Of a stretch of DNA of 64,000 bases, positions 34,301-45,227 are shown piece by piece. This stretch comes from Rhodosorus marinus (lineage: Eukaryota > Rhodophyta > Stylonematophyceae > Stylonematales > Stylonemataceae), in assembly GCA_029953675.1 (NCBI GenBank), contig JAMWBK010000011.1, forward strand, positions 496,001-560,000, written 5' to 3'. The notes under the pieces were generated by a model. It was not told where the DNA came from, did not search any database, and worked only from the letters and a program-made list of their open reading frames with translations. A program made the translations under genes and the position numbers. Within the stretch, counting starts at the first letter, position 1. Each line of letters starts with the position of its first letter.

Positions 34301-36698
34301 GCGGCTCGAATCTCGTTTTTCTTTTGAGCACCTCATCGCTCATTCCTTACAGGAGGAAGCTTTGGACTCCTTTCCTCTTCAAGTTGGATTGGAAGCTGAT
34401 ACGAATTTTCTTCTGCACGCTTAGGTTGCAAAGTTTCGATAGATGCAATCGGGAGATGCGAGATGCAGAATCCAGACCTGGCTCTAGCCCGTTTCCTGGT
34501 ACAGGGGGTCAATCAAGTTGACGTGTTGGCGGTGCAGAATGGGAGTCAGGACAGCCGGTGAGCTTCTCTGCTGGTTTTCCTTTAGTATGACCAGGTGGCG
34601 TTGAAAGGGATGTAGTGTAATTAAAACGTACTGGACTTATAGAAAGTACAGAACTGAATCCGATAGTCTAAAACTCCTAAACCCAAGGGACACACGAAAT
34701 AGTTCTCGGGAAAATTTCGCACAAAGATCCAGAGCGTGGAGGACCATTCCTCACATCTCTCTACAACCACCTCCTGAATATGAGAATTTCTCCTAAATTC
34801 TTCGTTGTCGCCCAGTCTCGCTTCCAATAGTTTACACCCTCGCCCCACAAAAACAAGAAAGAGTTGAGCAACCAAAAAAACCGGGGGAAACGTAGAGAAC
34901 CTACACTAAACGCCCTCGCCTATTGTAAGCTCCAGTTCGTTCTCATGGAGACAAACGAAGCCTTCAACGCGTCCATCACCAACCTATCCCCGAGAACCAC
35001 GCTCCAAGACGCCAAAAATGAATTGAGTTCACAAAAATCACAAAAATCAGTTTCAGCTATAAATAGATATCAATCAAACGAACCCACCAGAAATTTTCGA
35101 ATTACAGCTACCTTGAAATAAGAAAATAAAGAATATGACGCGTGACTTAACTTCATTGGCTTATATTTTGGGGTTGCCTTGGGGATCTATTTTTGGGCGG
35201 TGCAAGTGGGAATGCTTGAATTGATGCTCAATTTCAACAACACCGAATTGTCCTCGATAGTATCTCATTAGCACTGAACTACACTATTTTAGAATTTTAT
35301 AATGGTTTACTATGATTGTACTATTGTTGGAGTAGGAATGGACTCTCTCTCTCTCCCGTCTCTCTCTTTGGTCGGTCTCAGCGAAGGGTGATTTTAGCTC
35401 GATTCTGGAACTGCGGCTGGTTTGGAGGTTCGTTAGGACCAGGTGAGGGGGTTTGATGCTCAGGCCGACCTGTATGTCCGAGAAGTTGAGGGTTTTTAGG
35501 GTTTTTTGGTTTTCTATCCATCCAGAGTACCAGCATCTTCTTGGCCTAGCAGGGAGGAAGGAGCAAGAACTTGGCTGTGCGGTGCAGTCGAAGTCTTTAA
35601 AAGGAAGCGAATGCGGAACTACTTCGTGTCGTCAAGGGGGACCTGGAGCAGTCGGGCGCCGTAGTTTACCACGTCGAAAACGTCGGTTATGAACTAGATC
35701 TCTCGGTCACGATGCAACCATTTTCTCATCATACGAATCTATCAAGATTTCACGTTTCTTCCGGTTCGCCCTCTCTGGTAACCCAACTGGAGAGAAAACA
35801 AAACCGGGAAGACGATTATCCGATGCACTAAAACTCCTCCACCGCGCAGAAGAACCCTCGCCCGTCTGAATTAATAACCGATTCCCGTTTTAGGAAAAAC
35901 TCGTCAATAAAACAAACCTGAAACAAAGAAAAAACAACAACCAACTCTCTGAATTCCACGTCCAGATTCTGTTCAACACACACTCACACACTCACGAACA
36001 GTTCAACAACTACTTCCCTACCTTCCTCAAAACAGCTCAAAAATGATCGATTTCATCAGTTCTCAGCAGAAACCCGCGTTTTGTTCACGAATTTCGTCAT
36101 TCACTTTCTCTCAGCAAAAAGTAAAATTAAACAATCTTCTTATTCCTTGCCACTGCGGAGAAAGAAAAGGTCCGCTTTCATAATGCGACGTAGAACTACC
36201 AAAAAACAGGCAAAATAATTCCTTTGCCTGCGCTGAGTCAGTAAGGCAACACCTAAAAATAGAGTTCGAAAATGGACAACGAAAGCATAAAGTAAACACA
36301 TTTCAATATACATACTATAATAAAGTAGAACAAAATTCGATGTTTCAAGCCATAAGGACAGGTGTTGAAACATGATCAGCTGTTCGGGTTTCGAAGCTCT
36401 ATTTATAGTTGCATACTTTAAAACTTTTCTGTCTTTTAAGAATATTTCGCGAGTGGGACATTGGAAATAGAAATAAATTTTACGGGTTTCTCGGATGAGG
36501 GTGTAATCGTTCAGGTCCGGAAGAAGTGTAAGGAATTAGAAAGAATTAATTGGCTTAACGGATCTTAGCTGGGTTTAGATTGGTCAATACTTATGTCTCA
36601 AACCAATGACGTTGGATGTAGTTTGAGGAGCTTATGTTGTACAATTCCGTTCACCCGAAGCCAAGGCTTTGATGGACGGATGTGGATGGAGCGACTAC
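34301..36698. other. Gene-poor spacer
   Basis: Short frames at 34864-35121, 35453-35692 and on the minus strand at 36111-36373 lack features. A CT microsatellite lies at about 35343-35372. From 36540 on, CCAAT and ATTGG words cluster ahead of the first small orphan gene, including CCAATGACGTTGG near 36604, which combines a CCAAT box and a TGACGT (CRE-like) core. Confidence 0.35.
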
Positions 36699-36706
36699 AT
36701 ATAAGG
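36699..36706 (+). promoter_or_regulatory. TATA-like box of small orphan gene 1
   Basis: ATATAAGG lies 75 nt upstream of the ATG at 36781. The identical octamer precedes the paralogue at 38748, which supports a conserved core promoter. Confidence 0.6.
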
Positions 36707-36780
36707 AGGAGCAGAGTAGCGTCGAGAAGAAGAAGTGAAGGGGTTCGGTAGGTCAGGAGTCTGTGCGGGGATTTGATAGC

Positions 36781-37185
36781 ATGGATTACTTGCTCGAGTT
36801 GGATCTGCTGCCGGACCTCCTTAATTCTTTTAGTGCCAAAGTCACGTCTAGCGAGGTGACTAGGATCACTGATCTTGAGATGGTTGATGGTGAGACGCCG
36901 ACTGCTGACGATAAGATTTCACCGCTGAAGAAAGACTTGAACGAAATAGAAGCGCGCGTGGTGAGATCGAAGAAATCGGGTCGGACCTTGAACTTGTTGG
37001 ACATGGACAACGACCTGAATAGACTTAAGGAGATTTCGAGAACCGTAGAGGAGCTTTCGAGATATTATAGCCACAGGAAAGTGTGCCTTGAAGATGAGCG
37101 ACAGGATCTTGAAGAAATGCAGCTGGAGCTAAGATCTCCACAAGAAAGAGACCTGAAACCTGGTTTCGAAGTGCTTCCTTTCTAA
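36781..37185 (+). CDS. Small orphan protein, tandem paralogue 1
   Basis: The product is 134 aa in one exon and I recognise no family. It begins MDYLLELDLLPDLL and ends FEVLPF. The middle is charged and probably helical or coiled coil, with NEIEARV and DMDNDLNRLKEIS. The paralogue at 38748-39155 shares the ends and these two blocks. The internal ATG at 36781 was chosen because the paralogue starts at the matching position and a TATA-like box lies 75 nt upstream; the open frame upstream lacks support. No signal peptide, transmembrane segment or enzyme motif is visible. A scaffold or regulatory helix protein is conceivable, but that is speculation. Confidence 0.8.
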   Translation: MDYLLELDLLPDLLNSFSAKVTSSEVTRITDLEMVDGETPTADDKISPLKKDLNEIEARVVRSKKSGRTLNLLDMDNDLNRLKEISRTVEELSRYYSHRKVCLEDERQDLEEMQLELRSPQERDLKPGFEVLPF

Positions 37186-38650
37186 ACGGGGGCTGCGCGG
37201 ATGTGGGTATATTTCCGCAGACAGGGGTGTTCAATTGGTGGCCGAGGAGCCTTTTGTATAACGTACAAAAAAGAATAAATATATTATATTTGACATACAG
37301 CACAATTCCAGAGCCGAACACTTTTGCAAACACTGGCTAGGGATCACAAGCCATGACAATGAACGAGCATCAAGCCGGTATTCAAAATTCTAGCATACCC
37401 ATTGCTCATGGTTGAGCACGAAAGCACAGCACCTTCCACCTTCTGTAAACCAAGGGGTAGAAAACCACGGGATGACGCGCAGTGCTCACTTCAACGTGTC
37501 AAAACCAGTGCCTCAGGAGGGCACTAAAAGGGGACACTGGTAGAAGGCGAGGGTCGCATTTACTTACGGTTCATAAACTGGAGCAAAAAAAAGCCGGATC
37601 GAACCACTTTATTGCAGCCCGGGGACGAAAAATATCAGTCTTAGCGTTAACGTGAAAATAGTCTTGCAAATCAAAAAGCAGTTTTCCTCTTTCTCTCCAT
37701 TTTGTTCGCTTTTGGCAGACTCTCCGCAACGAGTCGACTCAACCAAAAAGTGGACCCCCGTGAAATAAAAAACCAAACAAAAAAAAATCGAGCAAAAACG
37801 CCCTCACACTAACGTCTTGAGACAAGATTCCCTCGTCGTCCACACGAACCTCCCAACGCGCCAAAAAAAAAAAAAAAATGTCCTTGACCTCTCTCAATGT
37901 CCGTAACACCATCAAAAAAACCTCCATATTTCATATCATATTTTCTCCACCTTACCAGAACAAAACGGCAAACCCACAAGCCAAGCCAGCTCAGCCAAAC
38001 AGAACAAAATCCAATGTTCCAAACAAACTTGCTTTTGGCCAGGAAAACCAACCTAACAAAACCCATTTCACGTCTGGATCCATACGAAACGCTTAAAATA
38101 GAGTTCGACTTACATACCTTTGTGGCAGGACTCCTGATTTTTCCTTCATAAAGTTTCCAAACTACTCATTTCCCTTACGCCAATGCAGAAAAAGGGGACT
38201 TTTTCACCGGTTTAGACAACGTTTTTAAGGTTTTTAGTGAAAGCAAATGGACAGCTGTTGGATTATTGTTGGATGTTGATCGCATCAACAATAAAGAAAC
38301 TATTTTTGGAAACTGTAATACTGAAATTTTATTGAGGTGATGAGGGTTTTATTCGCGTTTTCAGTAAGTTAGTATTTATATTATTGTAATAATTGCTCGT
38401 TTAGTTGCGGAGCGAGGGAGAGGGTGTAATCAACCTTCTTGTGTTGTAAGAGAATGTTATAATTGGTCCACTTATAATGATAACGGTAAATGATTGGTAA
38501 GCGACGTGATCCGGCTCTTTTAATTGGTGATCGGAAGTTCTTGTTGAGCTTCAATTTTTTTAATGTTCGGAAAGCGGATCCGGTGTTCCCTGGGTAGCGC
38601 GTTCGGCTTCGGACACTGAATCGATGGAGGAGTCTGCTTGCCAGAGTTGG
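37186..38650. other. Spacer between the small paralogues
   Basis: No gene was seen. A 16-A run sits at about 37863-37878, next to a stretch of minus-strand biased frames. Between 38460 and 38530 there are three ATTGG words (inverted CCAAT boxes) ahead of the second paralogue. Confidence 0.4.
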
Positions 38651-38658
38651 ATATAAGG
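38651..38658 (+). promoter_or_regulatory. TATA-like box of small orphan gene 2
   Basis: ATATAAGG lies 90-97 nt upstream of the ATG at 38748. It is the same octamer as in front of paralogue 1. Confidence 0.6.
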
Positions 38659-38747
38659 CGGGGCCTCGAGAGATGTGGAAGCGTGGGTGCGGGGACCTTA
38701 TGGACTGGTAGAGTCGAAGTTGAGTTTGGAGTCCAAACGCGAGGAGA

Positions 38748-39155
38748 ATGGATTACCTTCTAGACTTCGATTTGCTTCCGGATCTGTTTGCCTCCGTCAG
38801 CGAGAACGACCCACTGAGCGAGGTGACGCGGGCAAGCGCGTGGAAAATGGATGAACTCGAGCAGACGCCCTCGGACGACAGATGCTCTGTATTGAGGGGA
38901 GACTTCAACGAAATCGAAGCTCGCGTAGAGGCGTCGAGAAATGGCGGCAAGGGCATGAGCCTCTCGGAGATGGACAATAATTTAAATCGACTGAAGGTGA
39001 TCTCGCAGCGAGCTGTTGACATTTCAAGACAGCTCGGAAACAGAAAGGCGTGTTTACTCGAAGAAAGAGCAGATTTAAAGGAAACACTCAGTCAACTAAG
39101 ATCGCCAGGTCGGCGTGTGTCGAAGAGCCCGGACTTTGAAATATTACCATTCTGA
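38748..39155 (+). CDS. Small orphan protein, tandem paralogue 2
   Basis: The product is 135 aa in one exon, begins MDYLLDFDLLPDLF and ends FEILPF. It matches paralogue 1 (36781-37185) in both ends, in the SEVTRA/SEVTRI block, in FNEIEARV / LNEIEARV, and in EMDNNLNRLK / DMDNDLNRLK. The regions between are freely substituted. The selective retention of short terminal motifs suggests they are the functional contacts. No known domain was recognised. Confidence 0.8.
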   Translation: MDYLLDFDLLPDLFASVSENDPLSEVTRASAWKMDELEQTPSDDRCSVLRGDFNEIEARVEASRNGGKGMSLSEMDNNLNRLKVISQRAVDISRQLGNRKACLLEERADLKETLSQLRSPGRRVSKSPDFEILPF

Positions 39156-41092
39156 AAACGCTGCGCCTCTGGTTAGCACAAGGCGGTGAAACGGCCGTGT
39201 AATTTATATTTGGTGAATCAATAAATAAGATTCAACAGTGGCTTTTTTAATCCTGAAACGCCATCACCAGCCCCTCGGATTCGGTACCGACGAGAAACAC
39301 TGCGCGTCGGGCAAAGCGTCGCCAACAAATGTCTATGCCAGCGTGTTCGCGGCGGGTCCTTACGTCAGTCGAATACTGCGCACAGCATGTAGGTCACACA
39401 CTGAAGAGACAGAGCACATAGTCGTTCCGGTCCGTGGTCGCCGTCGCCTAACGCGTCCCTGTCAGGACCGGTGATGGTCGCTGAAGCATCAGCTCCTGCT
39501 AGAAGGCTTACCTTTCTCCGATGATCTATCCCATACAGGCACTGACGGGCACTACAACGGATGAGTATATTCGCCTACCCGTACATCCCCACATCCAGCC
39601 CTCTCAAATCCTAATTGACACCGGCTCACTTAAAACAGCCACGCCAAACCCTACCCCTAGGAAGGGTAGCCATACAAATGCATCCCAATTCTATTTTCGT
39701 TTTTCTAAATAAATTATTGGTTTGCTTAATTGCCCACGTCATATTTCCAAACTGTACCTATCCCCCTTTCAGTTCTTTAGTCAGAGGACCTCCCACGCCG
39801 GCACTAAATGATTGATCGTCCCTCCGGACACACTGACGTCAGGGCCATTCCGTGCAAAATCAACAGCAATTTTTTTTGTTCCTCGCTCCCTCCGTCGGCT
39901 CGTGCGTAGCTTCTTCCAAAAAGAAGACTACAAGATACCAAAATCAAGTTCCAATTCTGTTATTTAGAACCAATGAATAGACTATTATTCTATTTATCGA
40001 CCAATCCATTCTCTGCAATTCGGTTTATCCACAAATTTATTTCATCAATTCTATGCATATTTATTGCAACAAAAGACGCGCTTTAGGACAGACCGGTGGA
40101 CGAATGGAAGAGCTCGTTAGATTAAATTGATCTATATATAGACTGAATACTATAATTATTTAAACTAACTGTATATATTGACTACATTCAGTCTTCAGCA
40201 AATGCCGCGAATAGATCATGGATCGACTTGTCGGCGACAACTAAAATGAATTACGTCCAATGCACCTCCCATTGGCCTTTTGATGAAAAAAAAAAAAAAA
40301 GAGCACATCGACTCGTCGTAAGCATTTTAGAGTGCCGTTTCCCTTCCTAGCATGAAAGAACTCGTTGTTTTTAGTTTCTCGCTCCTTTTTGATCCTTTTT
40401 TCGAAGCCCTGGAATTTTTTTCATTTGGTTTCCTTCTACGTCATGTTGAATTCCCTAGTTGGTCTTTACCGCTCTTAAACCCCCCCTTCTCTAAAGTAGC
40501 ATAGAACATCAACAGATGCGCCTTTTTTTAGTCGTTTCATAAGAAAAATGTAATCCCGACGACCGTAAGCTTACCCCCCGTCGCATCTTACACCCTTCAA
40601 CCCAGCGTAAACGCAGATCGCATTAATTCGAGCACGCATTGGACCAACTTCTACCTTCAACTATTGAATATAAATAATATTAGCGAGTATATCTACTAAA
40701 TATTAATATCATACATAAATTTGGTGTCCAATCACCATCTGTTACTATTTATTACTTCGTATCTTCCTCGATTATTTAAAAGCAAATAGAAATACGCACG
40801 GTTTGCGGGGTGCGTGGTTTCTTGTCCAACTCGGTGAAAGTTCTTTGTAATCAGCGTCCCTGGGCAGTGCAAAGGAAACTCTCTGTATATTTTGAAAGAA
40901 TTGCGTGTTCAATCAAGCTAAATTTAGATTGCGGATCGATTATCTGTATTTCTGCCAACAAAATGGAAACCTTTTCTAAGCTGGATCTGGAAGAAATCGC
41001 CTAAAAGGTTCCTTTTTTTTTTTTTTTCGGGGAAGCGAGGGGAAAAATTGGATTATGAGTAAATTTGTGAGTGGGTAAGTCGGGAGGTGAAG
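39156..41092. other. AT-rich gene-poor spacer
   Basis: Short frames only. There is a 15-A run near 40288 and a very AT-rich part at about 40660-40780. No RNA gene was recognised. Confidence 0.35.
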
Positions 41093-41102
41093 TATATATA
41101 TA
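41093..41102 (+). promoter_or_regulatory. TATA box ahead of the Gln/Met-rich orphan
   Basis: A TATATATATA run lies about 200 nt before the ATG at 41300. The distance allows a leader of about 170 nt. It is a good TATA match, but its use is not shown. Confidence 0.45.
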
Positions 41103-41299
41103 GGTGACGAGCATGGAGAATATTTGGAGGGGCGGACTGGGTACAGATGGAGGCATGGATACAGAAGTGAAGAGAAACTAAACTCGTTCGAAGAAACTGC
41201 AGTGTTCGGATTGTGTAGTCGGGAGGTTTTTTTTTTTGTGTTGTTTGTTTTGGAGTATTCATATGGGAGATTGGGGAGTGTGGGGGTTTTAGAGGAGCA

Positions 41300-42076
41300 A
41301 TGGCGATGATGTACTGGGGTGCAGAGGGAGGGATGGAGTTCGGTTGTGGTTCGATGGGCGGTATGTATGGTAAGGCGGATATGGGTATTGTTGATGGTGT
41401 GTCGGGGCAGGATTTGTTTGCGCAAGGAGAGGGAGCTCTGTCAGAGACCATGTTGGGCCAACAGCAAAGGCAGCGGCGGCAGCCGACACAGATGCAACAG
41501 CTAATGGAGCCGAGGCTGATGGACGCGGAGAAGTTTTTGGAGAATATTAGGTACGAAGAGGAGACTGATATGTCTGGAGTCATCGAGTATACTCCTCAAA
41601 CCGTTGCGAGGGACTTGCCCGCTGGTTACAGCTCCGCGCTGGAGAGTACACCGGAAGCCACTCTGAATGATTCAGTCTACACTAGACAGGAGAACCTCTC
41701 TGCAGCACCGTCACTGGAGAACTTCCCGTCGATGCTGCGCCAGGATGGCTACATTCCGCCTTTGCCGTTGGACCAACCTGCTTTCCACCGCCAGGAGACC
41801 TCCTGGCTTCCCTCTTTGCAGCGGCAGGAGAGCACGCCGTCCGCATCGATTCAAGAGCTCAGGCAAGAATTCTCGGAACTGAAGAAGCGGAGCTGTACAC
41901 GGGCTGGTAAGCAGCGCGTTCGCACCACGCCAGAGATCAAGAAGGATATCCGTCGCGTCGAGGGAATGCGACAGACGATCAGAATGATCCGGCACCAGGC
42001 GATGCTGTCCGACCAAATGCTGGCTAACTCCAAGATGTCAACGAGAGATCACAGAGTGGAGAATATTTTCGGCTGA
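41300..42076 (+). CDS. Gln/Met-rich orphan protein, 258 aa
   Basis: A single exon starts at ATG 41300. I recognise no family. The N-terminus is Gly/Met-rich (MAMMYWGAEGGMEFGCGSMG), a Gln-rich patch follows (GQQQRQRRQPTQMQQL), then a Ser/Thr/Pro-rich middle with a repeated RQE motif (YTRQENL, FHRQETS, LQRQEST), and a basic C-terminal helix region (RTTPEIKKDIRRVEGMRQTI). The repeated RQE units, each about 20-30 residues apart and followed by Ser/Thr, could be modification or docking sites. No membrane segment was seen. It is probably disordered, with one helical tail. Its strong start context and long open frame support a real gene. Confidence 0.65.
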   Translation: MAMMYWGAEGGMEFGCGSMGGMYGKADMGIVDGVSGQDLFAQGEGALSETMLGQQQRQRRQPTQMQQLMEPRLMDAEKFLENIRYEEETDMSGVIEYTPQTVARDLPAGYSSALESTPEATLNDSVYTRQENLSAAPSLENFPSMLRQDGYIPPLPLDQPAFHRQETSWLPSLQRQESTPSASIQELRQEFSELKKRSCTRAGKQRVRTTPEIKKDIRRVEGMRQTIRMIRHQAMLSDQMLANSKMSTRDHRVENIFG

Positions 42077-42512
42077 TGATGCTCTATAGCTAGCTCACTG
42101 ATTAACCCTAAGACTTACTTCAAAATTTTTATGCAACTGACAACTAAATCTTACTAAAATGCAAAGTTCTCACCCTAAACCAATCATGTGTGCGTTTGAG
42201 TCCTTACACTCTTCAATAGCCGATTATATTACGAAACGCTTCATAGCGCTGTTTCATTGGTTAAAATGTGAAAGTTATCACCAATTATGTAATGAAATGG
42301 TTTGGATCGCGCGCGGAGTTGGCGAATAGACGTGGGTCGTTTTTGAAGTAATTTGGCGGAGGCTGACACCAGCATTTCCCGGCCAGTTTGAATGGGCAGA
42401 GCGGTTGGCGATGTCCCCGGCGAGAGAGACAATGCTTCCTGTTTCTAAGAAGAAAGTGTAACTGTCAGCGGGATGGTGAACGTGACCAGATAAGCACGAG
42501 AGTGTTCCACTG
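42077..42512. other. 3' flank of the orphan gene
   Basis: Nothing was recognised apart from scattered CCAAT/ATTGG words near 42180-42260. Confidence 0.35.
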
Positions 42513-42980
42513 TCCCTCTAGTACAGATATTCGTTACTTGAGTTGGAGGAACGTCGGCCGCCTGCTCTGGAGAATGGAGAAAGGCTGTTGGTTGTTGGAA
42601 CATTGGAGAAATAGGTTTGTTGCTTACGGTCACGCAGCAGATCCATGAGGCTTTGCCCACGCCCGAGCGCCTCCTCTGAACGATGAAACGTATGGGCGTC
42701 TATCCGCCACACACCTAAGCGCTACGCGGGGCGGGACCCGGTCCGGGATCAGGCCGGGCGTCCCTCTAGTCGAGATATTCGTTACTTGAGTTGGAGGAAT
42801 GTCGGCCGCCTGCTCTGGAGAATGGAGAAATACGTTTGTTTCTTACGGTCACGCAGCAGATTCATGAGGCTTTGCTCAGGCCCGAGCGCCTCCTCTGAAC
42901 GATGAAACGTATAAGCGTCTATCCGCCACACACCTAAGCGCTACGCGGGGCGGGACGCCGTCCGGGATCAGGCCGGGCGG
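42513..42980. repeat. GC-rich tandem duplication, two units of 220-248 bp
   Basis: Unit 1 (42513-42760) and unit 2 (42761-42980) both run from TCCCTCTAGT to a GC-rich end with GCGCTACGCGGGGCGGGAC and CCGGGATCAGGCCGGGCG. Unit 1 has an extra piece of about 29 nt. The units are otherwise nearly identical, so the duplication is recent. On the minus strand both encode VWRIDA(H/Y)TFHRSEEALG, so the unit may come from a coding sequence or a transposon end. Confidence 0.85.
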
Positions 42981-42989
42981 CTTTCAAAC

Positions 42990-43011
42990 ATACCAACTCG
43001 GACGTTGGTAT
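42990..43011. terminator. Perfect stem-loop near the fumarase 3' end
   Basis: ATACCAAC-TCGGAC-GTTGGTAT forms an 8-bp stem with a 6-nt loop. It lies about 130 nt past the fumarase stop codon in the sense of that gene. A role in RNA 3' processing is only a guess. Confidence 0.35.
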
Positions 43012-43138
43012 TTTCAAAATCCCACGGAAGCGTTTCCCGAGGTCTAAAGAAGGTCTCCGTTTTTCGTCTGTCCAACGGCTCGCGCCCTCTCGAAAGAGAC
43101 AGCCGTTGGGTGTCGCGTCTAACTTAGCACAGGTTTAT

Positions 43139-45227
43139 CTATTTCTGGTAGTCCTTCGGTCCGAGCATGTTCTTGGGCACGACGGCTGCATCAAATTCCT
43201 CGGCAGTTAACAAATCCAAGGCCATGGCCTCCTCCTTCAAGGTGGTTCCATTCTTATGTGCAGTTTTGGCGATCCTCGCCGCATTGTCATATCCAATAAC
43301 CGGGTTCAGTGCTGTCACCAGCATGAGTGACTCGTTCAACAGCTGATCCACTCTCCTAAAACAATGGAAGGTTGTGGGGAAAGCCCAGAAAACTCAGCTG
43401 TTTGCAGTGATTTCCCTCACACAAGTTCAGACGCCATCTCAACTTACTCTTCGTTGACCTTGAGGTCCTCGACACAGTTCCTTCTGAAACTCGTACAAGC
43501 GTCACCCAAGAGCCTTGAGCTGTGTAGAGTGTTTGAAACCATTACCGGCTTGAAGACGTTGAGCTCGAAATGTCCATTGCTTCCACCCACAGAAACCTGG
43601 GAGTAGACGAGGGAGCATCCAATCCTGACCTTAGCAATCGTGCACAATAAATTGCTGGGGAGACGACCTGGCTTCACCCACCGCTACAGTGTTGCCCATA
43701 ACTTGAGCGCAGACCATCGTCATAGCCTCGCATTGGGTTGGATTAACCTTTCCGGGCATGATAGACGATCCCGGTTCGTTTTCGGGGAGCACAAGTTCTC
43801 CAAGTCCGCACCTCGGCCCAGAGCCAAGCAGCCGGATATCGTTGGCGATTTTCATGAGAGAGCAGGCTACGGTATTGAAAGCACCGTTAACCTCAACCAA
43901 AGCATCGTGTGCCGCAAGCGCCTCAAACTTATTGGGCGCAGGAACGAACGGGAGCTTGGTCGTTTTCTCAAGCTCCTCACAGATCCTCTCGCTGAAGCCG
44001 GTGTAGGTGTTCAGACCCGTACCCACCGCGGTCCCTCCGATCGCTAGGTTATAGACTCTCGGAAGCGTTCCTAAAACAGCAGAATTTGCGGTCAAACAGC
44101 TGCAAGTCGGAAGAAGCAAAACAAACCCCGTGCTCACCTTGTACTCTTTCAATGCCGTATCGAAGCTGCTGTACGTACGCGGAAAACTCCTGCCCAACGG
44201 TAAGTGGTACCGCATCTTGACAGTGCGTCCTTCCGATCTTGATGATATCGCTAAACTCCGTGGCCTTCTTATCCAAAGCATCCGCTGCACAGCAAACAAA
44301 AAAGGATGTCAACAATAACGAATGTGAAAATGCTTCAGGGTCAGTTACACGATCGGAATTGAACCGACGACCTTTAGCTTTTCGCACAAAAAAGTGTTTC
44401 TGCCAGTTGACCACTTACTCAGCTCCGTTAGGGATGGGATGAGATGTTCCTGGATCTCGATGGCGGTAGCGATGTGCATAGCTGTTGGAAACGTATCGTT
44501 TGAGGACTGTGACTTGTTCACGTGATCGTTAGGATGAACTGGATTTTTGGATCCCATCTGTCCTCCGAGGATCTCGATCCCTCGGTTTGAAAGGACCTCG
44601 TTGACGTTCATGTTGGTCTACGTGTTTTTGTTTTGAGAACAGGAGCGGCAGTGATGTGAGTAAATGCTGTAATATTGGCAATTCTTCCTTCAGTGCGTAT
44701 TTTTGTGTGTGTGGTTTTCCTTTTACCTGAGTCCCGGAGCCGGTCTGCCAGACGACGAGTGGAAAGTTGTCGTCTAATTTTCCGGCGATCAGTTCATCAG
44801 CGGCCTCAACTATCGCGGCGCTGACCTTGGGATCCAGCCCAAGGCCCTCGTTTACCACCGCAGCCGCTCTCTTGAGGTGCCCAAACGCGCGCACCACGGC
44901 AATCGGCATGCGATCAGTGTCTCGGCATATATCAAAGTTGCCGATTGACCTGTTCGCGCCCAGAGAGCGAATACGCGAGCCTATCGCTGGTTAGGATCAA
45001 AGCTAAGTAGCCTTTAACTAGAGTCCTCAACAACCTCAGGAGAGATTCACATGGCAACAAGCTTACCGTTGTGTCTGTGCTCCCCAGTATCGATCCGACG
45101 GCACCTCGATTTCGCCAAAGGTATCCTTCTCTATTCGTTTCATTGCGACCACAGTACCGTGAATATGCCTAACGCCCCTCCTTGCCGTAGCACGTAGAGA
45201 TAACGCGCCAACAAAACCCAGCACCAT
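43139..45227 (-). CDS. fumC: Class II fumarate hydratase, mitochondrial
   Basis: Seven exons on the minus strand (45227-45067, 44949-44727, 44617-44419, 44284-44138, 44070-43682, 43596-43448, 43355-43139) join in phase to 494 aa. The enzyme interconverts fumarate and malate in the TCA cycle as a tetramer. Family blocks seen: [78 protein letters not shown], and the signature [16 protein letters not shown] with the catalytic serine loop. The first 28 residues ([20 protein letters not shown]...) are basic and hydroxylated with no acidic residue, as in mitochondrial presequences, so I chose ATG 45227 over the internal ATG 45143. All introns are GT-AG. Intron 3 contains a tRNA-like element. Confidence 0.95.
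44340..44420 (-). other. tRNA-like element with A and B boxes in a fumarase intron
   Basis: On the minus strand an A-box-like TGGTCAACTGG (44413-44403) and a perfect B box GGTTCAATTCC (44365-44355) are 37 nt apart. The B box sits in a pairable T-arm (GTCGG/CCGAT). An acceptor stem does not form with the flanks, and the anticodon arm is poor (ACAC-TTTTTT-GTG). It looks like a decayed tRNA or a tRNA-derived promoter, and its A box abuts the splice donor. Confidence 0.4.
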
